Positions 1-14,000 are shown, counted from the stretch's first letter. The stretch: 64,000 bases of DNA from Amblyornis subalaris (GCA_018881555.1 JACAXG010000009.1:15181698-15245697); one strand, 5' to 3'. Numbers and translations are program-made. Notes: generated by a model not told the origin, from the sequence alone.

Positions 1-1399
1 ATAAACTATTTAAAACTGGCTGTGGAAAAAAAATTAATATTGTGAAAATAGAAAGGGCACAAATCCTAGGCATACACTAAGAGTAAAGTGAAATCATGCA
101 TTTATTCATGTCAGGTTTCTGGNTGTAAAATATTAAAGCAGACAGGAAAAAAATCTTGGAGTTCTTTAATCTTTTCAGAGTAAGTGAAACATTCATAGAA
201 TGTTTATGCAAAAATAGCTACTCTGACTTAGATGACTGTTAGGTACAGTAAATGCTTTCAGGGGTGTTACATTCAGGCCTGCCCTGTAAATATCTGTGCA
301 CAAGGGAAGATCATACACAACACATATCACTTTGCTCCTTAACTGGACTGCACAAGAAATACAGTAGCTAAAAATTTGGTCAGATATGTAAGTTTCCACG
401 GGAAGAAAATATCTTCTACTCCAGCTGAAGTCAATCTCTTATTATACTACAAAAGGTGGAAAACATCCAGACAGAGAATTCCCGGGAAAGGAATCAGTGG
501 TTCTTTATATATATGACAGTAAAATGTAGCACTGTTGAATTAACACTTGCCGGACAAACAGGTCAGCCACTGAAACACAGGCCAGTTTGCATTGTTTTAC
601 AAACATAACGTGCTGTGAAGTAGATTAAAGCAGCTGTTGTTTAGAATCAAACTGAAGAGAAATTAAAATGATTTATACTGTTAGACTTTTCTACATTAAC
701 AGCTGCTTCAGACCTTTTGCCTTGAGGGAAAATACAGATGGGTTTTGCAATACAAAAAGCACAATATATTGGACTTCAATTGTTGGAAATAACAAACTTT
801 TTAACAGGGAAAGATTAATACCAATGATGATGCACNTTAATAAGATTTTCATTAAAACAAATTATTTTTTCCAATATGATTGCCACTTGGGATATAGGCA
901 TGTTTGGTATATAATTACTCTAATTACAGGGAAAGTTGAAGGAATTTGACTATAATTCTCCATTAGCTAGTTGTTCTGAACATGAGAGTCATCATACCTA
1001 TTTTCACAACAGCAGATTTCCAAAAAGAAGAAGAANACTGGTGACTCTCCATTCTCCTATATGGTTATTGATTATGCTTTCAGGTAACAAGAATTAGTGC
1101 TNTCTGAATGTAGTTCCATCCTCCATCATTCACTTCTTCTACTACTGTGCCATTTACTTTGGCTAGGAGGTCCTGGAAGAAAGGAGGTGTTCCCAAATTT
1201 ATTATTTACCCTCAACAATCTTTCTTTGTTGTGTTATTGTTTCACTTCACATTTACAGCAACTTTCCATGCAAAAAAATCTATAAAGCAGAAGCTTTTAT
1301 TTGTTCCTGAAGCAAGCCGAAGCCTTTAAAGCAAAAAGTTTTAGAAAAAAGTGTATTTTATCTTTTCTTAAACTTTCCTTTGGACCCTGAAGTTACACA
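1..1399. other. Unique AT-rich non-coding sequence
   Basis: No gene is recognised here. Open frames are under 100 codons and none has a domain, signal peptide or splice-flanked exon that I can identify. There is no obvious repeat apart from short A and T runs. Single N bases occur at 123, 836, 1036 and 1102. Confidence 0.6.
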
Positions 1400-1604
1400 T
1401 TCACAGAATTACAAAACAGTTGAGGTTGACAGGGACCTCTGGAGATCATCTAGTCCAAACCCGCAGCTAAAGCAGTTGGCTCAGGACCGCAACCAATTGA
1501 GTTCCGAATATCTATAAGAACAAAGACTCCACAGCTCCTCTGGACAACCTCTTCCAGCTGTTGTTGCACCACATTCACAGTAAAAATATTTTTCTTATGC
1601 ATAT
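1400..1604 (-). mobile_element. CR1 LINE 3' end fragment (minus strand)
   Basis: Read on the minus strand, this is the 3' untranslated end and the last codons of an avian CR1 retrotransposon. On the plus strand the landmarks are a degraded TCACAGAATTAC terminus, then GGACCTCTGGAGATCATCTA at about 1434-1453, then GACTCCACAGC and the degraded glutamine/arginine-rich tail up to about 1604. CR1 copies are usually 5'-truncated, and this one keeps only about 200 bp. The octamer terminus is mutated to a single imperfect copy, so the insertion is old. An open frame of 63 codons overlapping it is a by-product and not a gene. Confidence 0.88.
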
Positions 1605-2612
1605 AGCTACACACACTAAATACAGATTTATTAGAACACATGATGTCTTAGTTATTGCTTAATACAGTAATCTTTCTATTGAGTTTCATTTTTCTTCTAC
1701 ATGGTTTATGGACTCAACTTTTTCTCTTTCCCTCCCCTATACCCCTCAACGGATCCAGTTAACCCTATTTACTTTGAGACACTCCTCCATTTTATTCAAT
1801 GGAGGTGATATTTGGTACTAGGGGAATAAACCCTGCAGGAACTATTCTGGTTTTACTCTACCTACAAACAGAATTTGGCTGGTCTTATCTAATCTAAAAT
1901 ATGCCTCAATTAGCATCAAAATGTGATATGATTCATGGAAAAAGCACGCAACAATTAGCAAATATACCTGACTACAGTCTGTTAGCNGTCCTCCTGGGGG
2001 ACAAAAAAAGACATAATTAATATAATTCTGTAATGAACCATCTGATTTCCTGGTTAAGTTTTCAAGTTACTGGAACAATCCCAGAAGAAAACTCTGGCCA
2101 TTGCAACAGTTTCGCTTACTCTGTAGTCTTCATATCATCAAGCAGTCCAGACAGCAAAACAAAATCAGGCCAGTGGAAATGCCAAAAATCTTATCTCAGT
2201 TCTACTATACTTCCCTCGGTATAAAAGAATTTGTACTCTAACTAATTTTCCATCATGTAGCAGGTTTTGTTCAAAACAGCAGGAGAACCACAGGTTAGGA
2301 CAGGCCTGTGAAATCTTTCTACAAGCTCAGAATATCTGCCATCACTGTGATGGCATGAGGCTGGAAGTATGAATACTGGCATATCTTTCTAGAGCCAAGA
2401 CCCACGATTGTCAATTCCAGGTTGGATCTAAAATTTACCATCAAAAAAAGCTGGATCACCCAGATTAGAACAACTGGCATTGATTTATTTATTTATAAAA
2501 AATCTGAAATGAGATTCAGCTGACATTGAAGCTCATCAATGTACCTCCACAGTCTTTCATGGAAGAAGTATAAGGTCTTAAATAAACTCTTGATGCAGTA
2601 GACAGCTGTCTG
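1605..2612. other. Unique non-coding sequence
   Basis: No gene or recognised repeat. Frames are short (63 codons at most). The segment ends in sequence with an AATAAA at 2581-2586, just before the A-rich tract. Confidence 0.55.
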
Positions 2613-2749
2613 AAAAAAACAAAAACCAAACCAAAACAAACAACAACAACAACAACAGAAAACCAACCAACCAAGAAAAAAACACAAAAAAACCCACAAA
2701 CCAAACAAAAAAAAAAAAAAAAGAAAAAGAAAAAAAAGAAAAAAAAAAC
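2613..2749 (+). repeat. A-rich low-complexity tract, possible retrocopy tail
   Basis: The tract is about 135 bp of almost pure A and C, with AAC and AACC units giving way to runs of A. An AATAAA hexamer lies about 27 bases upstream at 2581-2586, the spacing expected between a polyadenylation signal and a poly(A) tail. That would fit the 3' end of an LINE-mobilised transcript copy, but I found no target duplication and recognise no parent gene. Simple low-complexity expansion is equally likely. On the other strand it creates spurious phenylalanine-rich frames of about 100 codons. Confidence 0.7.
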
Positions 2750-3180
2750 GGGAACACCTGGACATTTTGTTACACAGAAACCTTGCTGTTTCAAACTGTG
2801 TTGCATTCTCAGTCATCAGAGGGAAAGATTGGCTGACCCAAGAGATCGTCTTCGTCTCTAACTTCTAGGACAGGGCTGTTGTCCTACAGTGGCATGGGTT
2901 TACACACATCTGTATATACAACTGGTGGTTGGGTGTGTTTAGAGTCAGCTTACAGAAATGCATACAAAGGGTGAGAAGACAAGATAGCACTTGATATGTG
3001 CTAGTTTGCAGTCATCCAGAGACCCGAGAACTAATGTTCTCCAAAAGAAAGGCAAACATGTGAAGAGTGTCCATATTTATACAGTAAGCACAGCTAGGGA
3101 AGCCAACTGGCAGCTCTACCTCCACGTGTGCTCCCTGGGAGAGGATCGCCAGCCAGGCACCTGCAGAAGCCTGGCAGGCT

Positions 3181-3197
3181 TACACACACACACACAC
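3181..3197. repeat. (CA)n microsatellite
   Basis: About eight uninterrupted CA units, short and probably of low variability. Confidence 0.9.
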
Positions 3198-3411
3198 TGT
3201 CAACACCTTTCACACAGGNAACAAAAGGAAAGGAAGGAAAACTGAATCTAGATCTCCACCGAACTGTCTCCTGAGCAAAGTGATGATACCTCTCTGCCTC
3301 CTTCCAATATACTTCTTCTCCCTAAAGCAGCTTTTCCGGGTCAGTAACAGACTGTGCTATCTGTCCTGGCTGGGAGGAATATGGTGAAAACCCCAAAAGA
3401 ACAGACATAAC

Positions 3412-3424
3412 CTGGTAGGGGGCA
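3412..3424 (+). promoter_or_regulatory. Candidate CTCF-like core site
   Basis: The 13-mer CTGGTAGGGGGCA agrees with the vertebrate CTCF core (CCASYAGRKGGC) at about ten of twelve positions, including the central AGGGGGC. Such a match can occur by chance in 64 kb, and nothing nearby confirms it. It is a motif match only. Confidence 0.3.
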
Positions 3425-5326
3425 AAACCGCTAAAAAGCAGTACCTAAAAGCAAAACGCTTGGCGTGAGCTCTGGTTTGAGTCATGAGCCGAAGGTCACG
3501 GCAAACCAGCACAAATGTGAAGGTGGATGCATACCCAATGCAAAGGAGCCAAAATTCTCTTTTTGGTGCCACTGCACAATAGCACAGCTGGCCGGTACTT
3601 GCAGGCCAGCTTCACGGGCAACGATGTCTTTACCTTTTACAAAACCTGCAAAGTGCCTTCTCTGAGCATTTTCCTCCTAATGCCCTGAAGGTATTCAAGC
3701 TACTGGTGCTCAGAGGCAACGCATTTTCACACTTTTGCGCTCTTCCTTTCACCTTCCACCTCACCACCCCATCTGAGTCCTCAAGGGCTATAATTTGTTT
3801 AGTAGTTGGGTTTAGCTGTTCCAAACAGACAAGAAAGTACACCTGAGCTTTTAGCAGCATGACTCACTTGAAAGCTAGTTTTCATGCCCAGCACAATAGC
3901 TGAAGTCAGGATCCATTTTGCATGTGCTGTAAGAGGGTTCANAGCTACTGTGGTGTAGGAGGATGTAAGGGGAGCAGGCAATTACAGCCCACAGGTACAG
4001 GTATCCTCCTACCCTGACAGGCTTCTGCAGAAATCTTTTTCTGTGACTTTTGTGCTTACGCATATGGGAATGACTGGATTTATAGCAGTTCTTGGGAGAG
4101 GCAGGGACTTAAGGATTTGGAGACATAAGGGCAAATTCTTCTCTTGAACCCACTTGGTGGATTGAAGAGGAGAAATTAGCTGTATGAAATAAAGCCAGGT
4201 ACTGTGACTCTTTCTCGTAGGTAAATATTTCTTTAATTTTTTGGTATATCCAGCTGTGGCCTGTAGCAGAAAGGAATATCTCATAATGAGCTCTGTTATA
4301 AATGGCTCTGAAACACAGAGTGTTGGAATGCCACTAAAAATATTTTGTCTGTGGCTTTTGCTAAGGCTCAGCTCCTCAGGAAATACTTTCATTGTTTAAT
4401 GCTGTCATTTTGTACATATCCAATATTTTCTTAATCTGTCACTGGGAATAGTTTATTTATAACATATAACAAGCTTATTTTCCAATTGCATGCTGTAAAT
4501 ATGTCTTAACAGCTTTGCCAAAAAAACTAACCATTCACTATAGCTGCTCAGTTATAGAGATTTAACCACTTTATTAGCTTTTAAAAATACCAGAAGTATG
4601 TGTCAAATCCTCCCTTACCCCCCTTTTTTCCACTGCAATAGTGGACGTACAAGTTTGGACCAGGATTTAGCCCTGAATTTGTCATTCACATTTCTCCAGA
4701 AGTTATATCAAGGGGCAGAGGCACTTAAAGACACTTACTCCATGTTTCTTACTTGTTCCTTAAAAATTTGCCACTAGCCTATAATGAAAGCAACTTATGG
4801 GGCTAGAAAACAAGAAATCCATCTGCTCTTGCTGGGGAGTTTTTGGGGAGACTTCAGTGCCATCGTTAGGCAGTCTCTTGTTCTCCCCTGGAAGATGTGA
4901 AGGGAGGAAAAAAGACCTTCTGTTTCTTAAGTCTCAGGATTATTATATAGATTGCCTGGTGAATTTTACAGCTGGCAACCAGGTAATGCTTATAAAATGT
5001 GTTTCATAAGCAACGTAGCATGTATTCTGCCATGGATCCCCTTTGTTTGGAGGAGCTAACTGATCAAAGAGTTTTGTACTCTAAATCTTATGAAGTCTAT
5101 ACACGTGTGTGCATGTGTGTGTGTCTATGTAGAGGATAAAAATGAAGCTATGCAGAGTACAGAGAACTTGTTGAAGCATTCATACATCTGCCAGCATGTT
5201 TGCTGACAGTTTAGGGTTTTTTAATATATTTACACAGCTGTAATATATATACTTTTATGGGGAACATTTTCCATCATTAGCTTTCCAACAGGTTAAGAAG
5301 GTTATTCATAGATATATCTACACACA

Positions 5327-5386
5327 ATGAGCCAAATTCTGGTCTCAGCTGTAACAGTGTAAATCCAGAGTCACTCATTAAAATAG
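5327..5386 (+). repeat. Fragment of an old palindromic interspersed repeat
   Basis: The block reads as GCCAAATTCTGGTCTCAGCT followed by a GTGTAAATCCAGAGT core. This arrangement is half of a palindromic, MITE-like repeat that I remember as common in amniote (turtle, crocodile, bird) genomes, with arms containing TTACACNNGTGTAAAT and CCAGAGT. The copy at 31671-31770 in this window shows both arms. The family name is not certain to me. The copy is degraded and carries no coding sequence. Confidence 0.5.
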
Positions 5387-7958
5387 ATTACTTTTCCTTT
5401 TTCTTTCTTTTTAACTTGTACCTGGTAACAGAGAGGAATTTGTCCTCCCTGTATTCCAAGATCCCAGCAAGACTGCTGACCTTCTGTACTCAAGTAGATA
5501 ATCTGCTGGTCATTTCTGTGTCATAGCTGTGGAAACAGCCCACCAGCTTTCAGTGTGTTCTGCAGTCATATGCTTTGGCTGATAAGATGATAGGAATCAA
5601 TCTTTCTGCAAGTAATGTCCAAAAGCTGTCTCTAGGACTGTTTTTAATTCACAAGTGCTGCCTCTACCTCCCTAGTGTCTAAAAAATAGTCTATAATTTC
5701 CTCAAATATATATTTTTTCTGACTAAAATCCATGTACACACTTTAGCCACACCCAGAGCAAATTGTCATTAAAACATCATTAAAATGTGGCTTGTGATAT
5801 GGGCCCAAAGCTGATATTGCCTTTGCAAGTGGAAATCTTTAGTCAGTGATTAGAAAGCAATTCCAGATTTCTGCTGCCTTCGTAGAGACTGGAATTTGTT
5901 CTTTGTTGAGTCGCTCTTTTTAACTGATATGGTTAGACAAGTTTTTAGAGCAAACATTCTTTTTCAGCTGTGTCNGGAGATTTTTAAAAGCTACCATGTC
6001 ACTTGTCTTAATGTGGCAACTTCATGGCTGGAGGGACACTGTCTCAGCAGCGCCTGCACTGCTGTTTCTTTCCACTGCAAGGAACTCAATGGATGAGAAG
6101 GAGCTGGGAAGACTAAGTCAAGCCAGAAATACAGGGATTTCCACAGAGAATAAACTGCACTCTTTTCAGGGTCAGACTAATTTATTTATGCATGAGGGAA
6201 TAATCAAAGTTATCTGAGAAACTTGGGATGCACTCCTGTGGTATATTAGCAAATTAAGCAGGCTGTAAGGCTAGGGTTGGATGTCGGTAAAACTTGGGCA
6301 TTGCCTAAACTAAATGATATCTCTATCAAAGCAATCTTTTTTCTTTGCAAAAGCTAGTTACAAAACAGTGCATTCCCACACAGTGTGGCATTCCATCTCA
6401 TTGCAGGACAAGCTGCAAGACAAACACGGAAATCACTGAAGTGAATTAGACTGGAAACTATCTTCCACAGGGGCCAAATATTTTCACATATTTCTACTCT
6501 ACCAGACAGAGCGAAGGCTTGACCCTCCCCAATTTAATTATCTCTGTAAAGCTGGAGTGAGTCCCAAATAGGTTTCCAATTTAATATAGGACTTCCTTTC
6601 TATATAAGGAGAACACACACTGAAATATGGGAATGTTACCTATTTCTACATTTGCTATACTTTTTCAATAGAAGCCACTGAATTTGGGATTGAAGCATGT
6701 GTAGTTGTCCAGCCTTCTGTACCCTGCTCTGCCCAGTCCTCCCACTGCTACCTTCAGCCACCCCGACCTGACAGCAACAGGGACAGGAAGGGGACACAAG
6801 CAGTGGGACAGACACTGGGGACCAGACAACTGTTGCTGGGTGCTTAGTGCAGTACCTGTGTGGCAGCAGCTCAGCAACGAGCAGGCGAGAGGGGTGGTTC
6901 ACGTGAGACATGGTCTGAGTGGTCTCATTGCCACTCAGCGGGCTCCACATGCCAGGCTGCTCCCCCGCAGCACCCACTGCCCAGAGCTGAAGCTACCTGC
7001 AAATCACTGCTGTCTTCAAGGTCTATTTTAGCTTGCCTGAGCAAAGGTATCCCCGAGGTCTGGTTACACGCTGGTTTCTTTTACATACAAAGGAAGAGGG
7101 AGGATTTTTCAAGGAAAGGTTGTTAAAGTCTGTGATAAGATGCTGAGAAACCCAAACATAAACTCCCTCAAAAATAATAGTAACTGTGTGAGAAATTCTT
7201 CATTTCGAGTGTTTGTGTAGTGTAGCCCTATATAATGTTACAAGCTGCAGTCCTAAGTATTGCAATCTTAACTATACACCAGCATGTGTTTTTAAATGTA
7301 ATGCGTTTTGATGTCCTGTTTGCATTGGACTCACTACTGTAGGTCTCTGCAGGACACTGTTTACAAAAGAGATTACCAAAAATAAAAATTACAAAACAAA
7401 GAGGTGTAAGTTTCAGAAATGGGAGTAGGAATTCCTCCCTCCGGAAGTTTTTGCCACAAGTCCAGATATAAACAAGGCCAAAGGGACTCGGTATAAATCA
7501 AGTTATTTTCCTATTACCTCAGTAGGACAGGGGCTCAACAGCTACCCTGGTCTTATTTTACAGGCTATAACCCAGAACTAGTTAAATCTATTTTAATTTA
7601 GTTCATAGTTCATGAAACAGCTGTATTGAAATGGAAAATTTTTGTGTTGAGTTCTTTACCTTCTAAATGTAAAAAAAAATATATATATAAAAAGTAGTTC
7701 TTGTTTATGAAGCATTTGTTTCTGCCTCTCTACAAGCATAACAAGAAAAGGTAGCCTTGGAAAAGTTAGATCTTTTCTATGCCACCAAGATGGACTCAGC
7801 TCTGGCTTTTGCACTAGCTTACAATTATACATATGTTATCAGTGGGGAGAACATTAAATTTTTCTCTCTGTCACTCTCTTTCCTCTTCTAACCCCAAATT
7901 TTCAATTTATTGTACTAAAAATTTACAGTTCAATATGAGCTGCTCTTGCTTTATCTTC
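5387..7958. other. Unique non-coding sequence with a GC-richer patch
   Basis: No gene recognised. Roughly 6700-7060 is clearly richer in G and C than its flanks. It holds overlapping frames of 70-113 codons on both strands, none with a recognised domain. Open frames on both strands at once point to base composition, not coding. Confidence 0.5.
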
Positions 7959-8007
7959 TTCCTTCCTTCCTTCCTTCCTTCCTTCCTTCCTTCCTTCCTT
8001 CCTTCCT
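7959..8007. repeat. (TTCC)n microsatellite
   Basis: About twelve uninterrupted TTCC tetramers, a pure polypyrimidine tract likely to vary in length between individuals. Long homopyrimidine tracts can form triplex DNA. Confidence 0.95.
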
Positions 8008-11000
8008 AGTTACTTCCCCAACCTTCAACCCTCCTGGACCACAAGGGCATCACATTCGGTATCCAGAGGACTGCTGAACAATTATTGATGTTCACCTTAT
8101 CCCTGTTTTTGTAACTTGGGCACCATTTGATGATGTCCATAGTTTCTTTTTTAGTAGTATATAGTAGTCCTGTTCATCATCAAGGTCCCTTTAGCCTAAA
8201 TGCTGTTTAATTAAACAGTCTGTAGCTATATGGCACAGCAGAGTGAGAGGAACTGGGAGACAACATAGCTTTGTCAATGTACTATTTGCCTGGATTAATT
8301 AACTTCCACCATTTTCATGGTCAAACACCATGCTGGTGTTACTATACTGATTCTGGTTTGGGGGCATGTACGGAGCTGGTGAGGACTTCAAACTAGTGTG
8401 CCATGTCACTCTACATATCAATCTCTGCCCCAAAATTCCTTATAGTCTGAATAGGCAAGACAGACAGGGGAGTACCTGGAGAACAAAGACACAGAAAGGA
8501 GAATGTCCATGGCCACAGCCACTGGCTTGTTCCTGAGAGTGAGCCTACGCACTCGAGTACCTACTCTTGCTGCCCCAGTAGCAGAAGCAGCCTTAAGCAC
8601 ATAGCTGAGCTGTGAAACTCAACTCAGTCAGGCAAGCTGACATTGTTCCTCATCACTTTGTGCAAATAGATGCATGAGTGAAGTATTCACATCAACACTT
8701 GAAGGAAAAAAATATAAGCCCTTCTATTTTCAACAGCTCCTGGCTGTAAGTCTAATACAAGATAGCTTTGTACAATAGCAGGTCTAGGTTGTCCACACAG
8801 TCCCCTGTATTGCTGCACTGCTACAGAGACTGACTATGGGTAATAAATCTGCTTGAGCAAGGATTTACTACTCCAGGCAACTGATACACTCTGGTTTATA
8901 CGTCCCACAGACAAGAGAAGCATTTTTTTCCTTAGCCACAATAGATGTTGATATGTGCCTTAGCTGCCTATGATCTACTGTGCTCCTAGGTGATGGCTGC
9001 AAGGTGGCATGGTAAGTGGATCCTGTGCTGGCCAACAATATCACAGTGACAGATGNGTATTATGATAATCACAAAGTATTGGATAATCACCTCTCTGTTA
9101 CTTGCCTCACTCCCCGATAATTAACTCTCCTCTTCAGAATAAGTAGCAGTTTTACTGCAGTTGAACTCCCTGACTTTGTACTGCTCCAGACACAACTCTG
9201 ACCTGAACCTGGCCCTACAGGTTTTTCTGAAAGATTCAGAATAATATAAACATTTGAAGATTATGCTTTATTTTAGAAATACTGGCCATTGAATGTAGNT
9301 GTTCAGTTCATCTTCAAGAATTGTGAACCACAGATCATCCAAGGTAATGGCTCTCATTTATTACTCTGTAATGATTGGTGCTCTGTAACATGAGCAACNG
9401 CATCACTGAGATTTTTCACTGTGACTGGAAAAATTTTTGTAAGAGCCCAGCCGAGTTATCCACCATCATATAGGTCAATTTAGCAAAATAATCTGAGAAA
9501 ACAAAATACTAATTCTTTTTGGAGAAAAGTGCTCACTTCAGGTTCTATGCAGCAGCAGAAGAAACAAGGGCTGTTTACCACAGCACACATCTCAAAAAAG
9601 CTGCTGGTATTCAGCTGAGTGCCTGATTTCTCTGTTTGAAAGAATAGTCCACTGGGTGCAGTTAAAATGCAAAGGAGAATATAAAAGAGTGGAATCTTTT
9701 GTGGGTGAATAAGCAGTTTCTTTGAAGCTCAAATCTGACACATATTTCAGAGCTCAACAGAAGCAAAAATCAATTCTCAGATTACTCTTCTTTCTAGCTT
9801 TGGATGAACTTGAAAGGAGAGCTGACACCAGCATGTACAGACATGTCCATAATCATTTCTGGGCCCTTTGCATTTCCAGAAACAGGCAAAAACAACCAAC
9901 ATGAGGAAATAGCTTGGCAAACAGAGCCAGAATATTGTCTCATTTTTTTTACGACACTCGCCTACTTCGAGCAACTAACTCCTGGAAGACCTGGGGTTTC
10001 TGTTTCCTAAAGCTCCCAACTGAATATTTGTCCCCTGGGAAACGTTAACTACAGATTCTAATGAGAACAATGTGGCTCTGCCTTCTGCATCAGCAGGTCT
10101 AGGATCAGACAAGTAGAGAGACGTGTTATTCCTCCCCTCCTTACCTTCCCTTCAGCCAACAAACCTCCCTTCTGTGTTTGATGAGTAGGGGAAGAAGGAG
10201 GAGGTGGAGAGGGAAGTGTGATAGGAAGAGCATTTTGTTGCTTACCCAGAGAAATCCCCCAGCAGATTAGGGCCACTGGATCGCCTNTCAAGCAAAACCT
10301 GGGGCTGATATCTGGAGGTGTTACACCATGTGGTCAGCTTTGCAGGTGGAGCCTGAGGTTCTGCTGATGCTCTGGGAACATGCATGGGATCGGGACGTGG
10401 TCCAGCACATTGCTCTACAAGCAGCAGTGTAATCCACTGCCATGGGCTCAGCATCATCTACCCTTGGCCATGAGATACTGATGGCAGACTCCCATCCTTA
10501 CCCATCCTATGGACCATATGTCCAGGAACCACACCTACCTTTCAAACTCAAGCCCTTACAGAAAATGTGTGTGTGGCTGAAGGCCTTTCAAGACCGTGTG
10601 GTGGCAATTTTCTATATGAAATGCCATGCTCAGTGGTGGAAAAAGTTTTGTAGGAAGTTTAGTCACAATTATTCCTGTTTAACTGAAATAGAAATGCATA
10701 GTGTATTATTTTGATTATCTAAGTACTGCAGCTGCATTAAGAAAAGAGATTTTCCCAGCAGCAGGGGTTTCACAGGTTCTTCCCACCACTTTACATTTTG
10801 CTTCGAGCAACATCCAAACTCAATTTAACATTTGTATCCTCTTCCTAGTGTTGTTATGAGGTAATGGTTCTCTTAATCTAAATCTTATCTGCCCAGCTGC
10901 AGTTTTTATATTTTCCTCTGACTGTGTTAGTCACAAAAGATCGAAGGACATGAGAATTTAGTAAATCTTTCAGAGCTTAAGATTATAAAAGGTGGAATTT

Positions 11001-14000
11001 GTTTCATCAGTTGACTTTATTAATGCTCTGCAGCCTGAACTGGGTTTGAAATTGAAGTGAGTAACACTCACTAATAAAAGAAATAAAATGCGCCATGAGA
11101 AACACTTAGTCTATTAATGTATGCTAGTTTTCACTTACAATAACAGAAATAGATGTAATGTGCAACAAAGAGTGAAGAAAAATAAAGTCTGTCTCTTCAT
11201 TTCTCTCCTTCTCTATCCTGGCTCAAATAAGATATTTAGGTATACATTGTCATTTAAAAAAATTGGTTTATGATTTTTATTCAAGCAATACTTCAATAAA
11301 GGCAGAGAAATTAATTTTTTCTCAGTATAAATTGAATATCATTGATCTATATAGATCTACCACCTTTCAGTTGGCATCAGCTGTGGAGTTTATTAGATTT
11401 TAGGCATGAACTCTACAGCACAGAGAACAGTAAGGCCTGGAATGTGGTTGATGTTTCTGTGTGATATGTAAATGAATGTGTGCATGGATGTTTACGGACA
11501 TGCAAGTGTTCCTCTGTAAAACATCTTGCCAGAAACTTTTCTAAGGATTAGGCAGCTGACCAACTTCTGCAAACCTGTCATCATTTGCCCAGCCTCTCTC
11601 ACTGCCATCCAAAGAGAAATTTTCTCCCCAGGAAAAAGAGCACTAATTGCTTGCCCAGAAAGGAAATTAATGACTCAACAATTATGACCAACAGAATGCA
11701 TTTTGAAGATAGCCAATCCTGAGAAATGCTATCTTTGGAGCTTGGGTTGTTTGGGTTTTTTTAATGGTGGAAGCTCAGATAACATGCCACGTGGCTGTGG
11801 AGCTGTATCACAGGGCAGATCACAGCCCTCCCTGGTGGTGTGATTGTACTGGAAAAGAGACACGACTCTGGCAACTGTGGTTCCAGCCTTGCCTCTGCAC
11901 CTTATCAAATCCACATCAGCACTGATTAGAAATCAGAGCACAATTTCTATACCATGTCAAAGCTCCATTTTGAAAAATGTCCTTACCAAGCACAGCAGCG
12001 CTGCTTTGATAATGCATTACTACACATAATTTCTGGGAGACATCAAATAAAGAGGCACATTAATTTTTTTGCTGTGTGCTACAACAGTGAAAATGTGAAA
12101 AGAATAAAGGGTTAATTTCTGACAACCCTTTTGGAGCTGCAGAAAGCCAAGATGGCTGTTACACTCCATCAACAACACATGAGTCATTGAACATGAAGAC
12201 ATGTTTATTGCAGAGTTTTTACAACATATTTAACCAGAAAAAATGGCTTACCATTAAGGGCTTAGACACAGTCACAAGTCACAGTATTCTTCCACTTCCT
12301 GTAAAAGTGAGGTAACTAAACTGAGACAAATTTATTCTATACAGGCAAATTTCTATCAAAGATATTTCGATATTTGATCAGTACATGTCCCAGTCTACTT
12401 ATAGTGTCAGATGAATCTGCAGCCCAGAGTTGCAATGAAGGAGCGTGTAGCCTTTTACATGGGCAGTCCTTTCAGTCAAGAACAGTTCACCAGTACATCT
12501 GTGTTTTCCGAGAGAACCAATTGCCAAAAGCTGAAGAGAGACAAAACATAGTTCTCTGATTTTGTGCAATCTAGAAGGAAGACCACATAAAATGTAGATG
12601 TGATAAATCAGATTATATTTCTACAAAGATAAGAGTTGCAAGGTTTCTTTAGGGTAAGATAAGAAGGCTGCAAACATCTCTGTGTAACTTTTGGTGAAAC
12701 CAGAGTAGTATCTTCATTAAAGGCTTTTATGACCATATCCAGCTCACTTGTCTGTGGAAAAATGTCTCTGGCTCTTATTATTATTGTATNTTTTAGAGAA
12801 GAACCAGCAAATTAACTTAGTGCAACAAGAGAGAAGAGAGCAAGGAAGAACCAGAAACAGAGCCAGAACAAGTACTGCTAGCTATTCTTCAGAAATGCCT
12901 GAAAAGACTTTTATGGGAAGAGTGTTCCCAGGGGAGAGCTTAGAAGCATCACCAAAAAAGTGGTTTCTTAACAAGTTTCTGCTGTGTGAGGGGAAATGGG
13001 ACTTTGCATACTCCTTTTAAACAAACAGGTTGGCAACAAAGATGATCAGTTCCACATTGAGCTAAAATTTATTTTCCTGCTGGATCCTATCGAAAGCTAT
13101 TTTGTGCCATGGAAAGATTACGATTGATTTCAGTTCCAGTGGATGATGTCCTTAGGCTCCAGCTGGAGGCTTCCTATTGCACCCCTCTTAGTGCAATGCT
13201 TGCAGATGAAGACTCAGCCTGGCCTTCATCTGTCCCACTGCAGGTTTGATTTGCACTTAACAGCAGTGGCTCCCTGAAGTACAGCAGGCAAACAATGTCA
13301 TTTCTTACCTGCCTTTGGCCCATGGAGATGAGTCTAGTTGAAGCATTACTTTCCATACAGGTTGCAAAGTATTTCAAGACAGAGATTTTTAAATCAGTAC
13401 ATCTTTCTGTATCAGTAACTGTAATTTCCTATTAACAGCTCTACCCAGAGATGTCAGAAAGTGAAGTACTTAAGTATATCTTTAAGATGAATGGCAATTC
13501 TGTTGAATTAAGCACATATGCAAGAGTTATACTGGCTGGCTTCTCTAGGTAGAGTACATAAACAAATGAAGACTATTAAGAAAATAACGACAATATTCAA
13601 AATAATTTGGTCTCAGGCTCAGAACTAAGCAAACTTAGATATATAAGAGACAAATAATTTCTGGGTTTGAGTCACATTTTACTGGGGATTAAAATCTTGG
13701 TGGCACATAATTAGTGATGCAAAACCAGAAAGATGGCATCTAATTTAGGGAAAAATCAGATGTGAGGAAAACAATTGGAGAGAATGGTGTTCAGGAAGAA
13801 AGGGTAACATGACAGATTATTTTGAATCTTTTTGTGCATGTTTATTTTTACACTTAAAGCTAGATCACATAAGTAGCAGAGATCTTTATTATCTCTCTGC
13901 CCAGCAATGCACTGAGCAGCTGCAGGGGCAGAGCCACGCTCACGGAGCTCTGTGTACGTCATGAGATGAGAGCCAGCAGNGTGTGCAGCAGGCACAGCAT

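Larger units (their letters stand above)
2750..5326. other. Unique non-coding sequence
   Basis: No gene recognised. A short CA microsatellite lies at 3181-3197 and a CTCF-like site at 3412-3424. A minus-strand frame of 127 codons at 4009-4392 lacks any recognised motif. A short TG-rich run lies at 5101-5127. Confidence 0.55.

Noticed and set aside
2493..2816. Phenylalanine-rich frames of 96-107 codons resembling a membrane protein
   Set aside because: They are the translation of the A-rich tract on the opposite strand.
6700..7060. CpG island or exon in the GC-richer patch
   Set aside because: Few CpGs are present and frames are open on both strands without motifs.
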